5,156 nt of DNA. Source: Nitrospinota bacterium. Lineage in GTDB: Bacteria; JAUXIQ01. The DNA lies in NCBI GenBank assembly GCA_030620925.1, contig JAUXIQ010000173.1, positions 1-5,156 of the forward strand, in the 5' to 3' direction. Below are positions 4,410-5,156 of the stretch, in pieces. A program made the position numbers and the translations under genes. The notes under the pieces were generated by a model. The model searched no databases, had not been told where the DNA came from, and saw only the letters and a program-made list of their open reading frames with translations. Every line of letters begins with the position of its first letter. Position 1 is the first letter of the stretch.

Positions 4410-5156
4410 CTATTTTCTCTTCTTTTTCTTGCCCTTTTTGAGCTGATCCGGGGGGTATTTGGTCTTGTGGTCTTTGAAATGGGTATACGGCTTTTCAGTT
4501 TCCAGCTCGAGGCTTACGTGGCTCCCCAGGTTTGCCTTTAAATTCTGCGGCAGGGAAACAGAGACTAACCAGTTATCCCCTTTAAGGTAAAAGTATACCT
4601 TTTTCGTTATATCATAATAAACAGAGACGGAAGGATAGTAGTAATAGCGATGTTCCGCCGCGCTTCCGTGGGCTTTAGCCGGGGGTGATGGAACAGGTTT
4701 GGCTTTTGCCTGTACAGTCGGTGGGCCCTGCTTGGCCTTTGCCTGTCCTGTCGGTATGACAGGTTTGACCTTTGTCTGTCCTGTCGGTATGACAGGTTTG
4801 GCTTTTGCCTGTACAGTCGGTGGACCCTGCTTGGCCTTTGCGTGTCCTGGCGGTTGGACAGGCTTAGCCTTTGTATGTCCTGGCGGTTGGACCGGTTTGA
4901 CCTTTGTATGCCCTGGTGGCAGGACAGGTTTGGTTTTTGCGTGTCCTGGCGGTTGGACAGGCTTAGCCTTTGCGTGTCCTGGCGGTTGGACAGGTTTAGC
5001 CTTTGCGTGTCCTGGCGGTATGACAGGTTTGGTTTTTGCGTGTCCTGGTGGTTGGACAGGTTTAGCCTTTGCCTGTCCTGGCGGTATGACAGGTTTAGCC
5101 TTTGTATGCCCTGGTGGCAGGACAGGTTTGGTTTTTGCGTGTCCTGGCGGTTGGAC
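4410..5156 (-). CDS. Pro/Lys 11-residue repeat protein with Tyr-rich C-terminal domain, N-terminus outside the window
   Basis: The minus-strand frame is open from the window edge to TAG at 4412-4410, with 248 residues visible and the start beyond 5156. The first 154 residues are fourteen gapless 11-mers of consensus V-[QIL]-P-P-G-[HQ]-[AT]-K-[ATV]-K-P, followed by a degenerate unit. Then comes a 94-residue end: AAEHRYYYYPSVSVYYD, strands around KKVYFYLKGDNWLVSVSLP, and a basic tail ending KKGKKKKRK. Many differences between repeats are synonymous in this frame (AAA/AAG, CCG/CCA, CAC/CAT), which supports coding on this strand. I recall similar YYYYP..SVY domains in hypothetical, apparently envelope proteins of Deltaproteobacteria, but no function is known to me. 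A signal peptide is expected upstream but is not visible. The repeat should form an extended, polyproline-like, positively charged stalk. A terminator at 4345-4375 fits this gene. Confidence 0.78.
   Translation of the reverse strand, partial: VQPPGHAKTKPVLPPGHTKAKPVIPPGQAKAKPVQPPGHAKTKPVIPPGHAKAKPVQPPGHAKAKPVQPPGHAKTKPVLPPGHTKVKPVQPPGHTKAKPVQPPGHAKAKQGPPTVQAKAKPVIPTGQTKVKPVIPTGQAKAKQGPPTVQAKAKPVPSPPAKAHGSAAEHRYYYYPSVSVYYDITKKVYFYLKGDNWLVSVSLPQNLKANLGSHVSLELETEKPYTHFKDHKTKYPPDQLKKGKKKKRK
4695..5156 (-). repeat. 33-bp in-frame tandem repeat, 14 units, continuing past the window
   Basis: Fourteen units of exactly 33 bp with no indels, each one 11-residue repeat of the minus-strand protein. Nested copies show recent expansion: 4901-4958 is identical to 5099-5156 (58 bp, offset 198 = six units), and the stretch beginning near 4694 recurs at offset 99 (three units) with only a few mismatches. 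Confidence 0.95.

Noticed and set aside
4263-4541. Plus-strand open frame of 92 codons
   Set aside because: It reads through the 4345-4375 terminator and into the antisense of the repeat protein's C-terminal domain; no ribosome site or known motif. A decayed gene fragment at 4263-4340 cannot be excluded but has no support.
4648-5156. Plus-strand frame open through the 33-bp repeats (Gly/Cys-rich product)
   Set aside because: Unit-to-unit changes are largely synonymous in the minus frame, not this one, and only the minus frame continues into a domain with a stop codon and terminator in the right place.
4695-5156. CRISPR array
   Set aside because: The 33-bp units are directly adjacent with no unique spacers, and they keep an open reading frame.

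Overview
The window looks like bacterial chromosomal DNA of moderate GC. It carries two well-known core genes: the C-terminal part of a long RelA/SpoT-type (p)ppGpp enzyme and ribosomal protein L28 (rpmB). The gene families (four-cysteine L28, stand-alone EF-Tu-domain-2-like protein, HpPgdA/PuuE-type deacetylase, Tyr-rich envelope-type protein) and the palindrome-rich intergenic DNA suggest a Desulfobacterota/Nitrospirota-like or clostridial-type anaerobe. That is an inference; the window alone does not fix the phylum.

Layout. Positions 1-1440 (+) hold the RelA/SpoT homologue, missing its N-terminus at the window edge. rpmB (1518-1709, -) converges on it and has its own strong intrinsic terminator at 1466-1515. 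At 1736-1789 two well-formed sigma70-type promoters face away from each other and share the same -10 bases, one driving rpmB leftward and the other driving the rightward genes. The rightward set (1836-3847, +) is a probable three-gene operon: a small EF-Tu-domain-2-like protein, an exported SMP-30/NHL-like beta-propeller and a cytoplasmic NodB-family polysaccharide deacetylase. It ends at a strong terminator (3902-3931).

Positions 3932-4260 are non-coding and packed with short palindromes and a 32/33-bp direct repeat. Three of the palindromes share one plan: a GTAG tetranucleotide at the foot of an 8-bp arm with a 3-4 nt loop, while the arm sequence differs. This resembles REP elements. A bidirectional-looking terminator (4345-4375) closes the gene arriving from the right.

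Positions 4410-5156 (-) encode the C-terminal part of a protein that runs off the window. It has at least fourteen exact 11-residue Pro/Lys repeats (33-nt period), then a compact Tyr-rich domain and a very basic tail.

The (p)ppGpp enzyme and rpmB both concern growth and ribosome control, but they are on opposite strands and are probably neighbours rather than partners. The deacetylase and the exported propeller may both act on glycans or small carbohydrate-type substrates, but nothing in the sequence proves a shared pathway. I see no CRISPR array, tRNA, rRNA, complete insertion sequence or recognisable defence system. The most unusual items are the shared-core divergent promoter, the GTAG palindrome cluster and the 33-nt-repeat protein.
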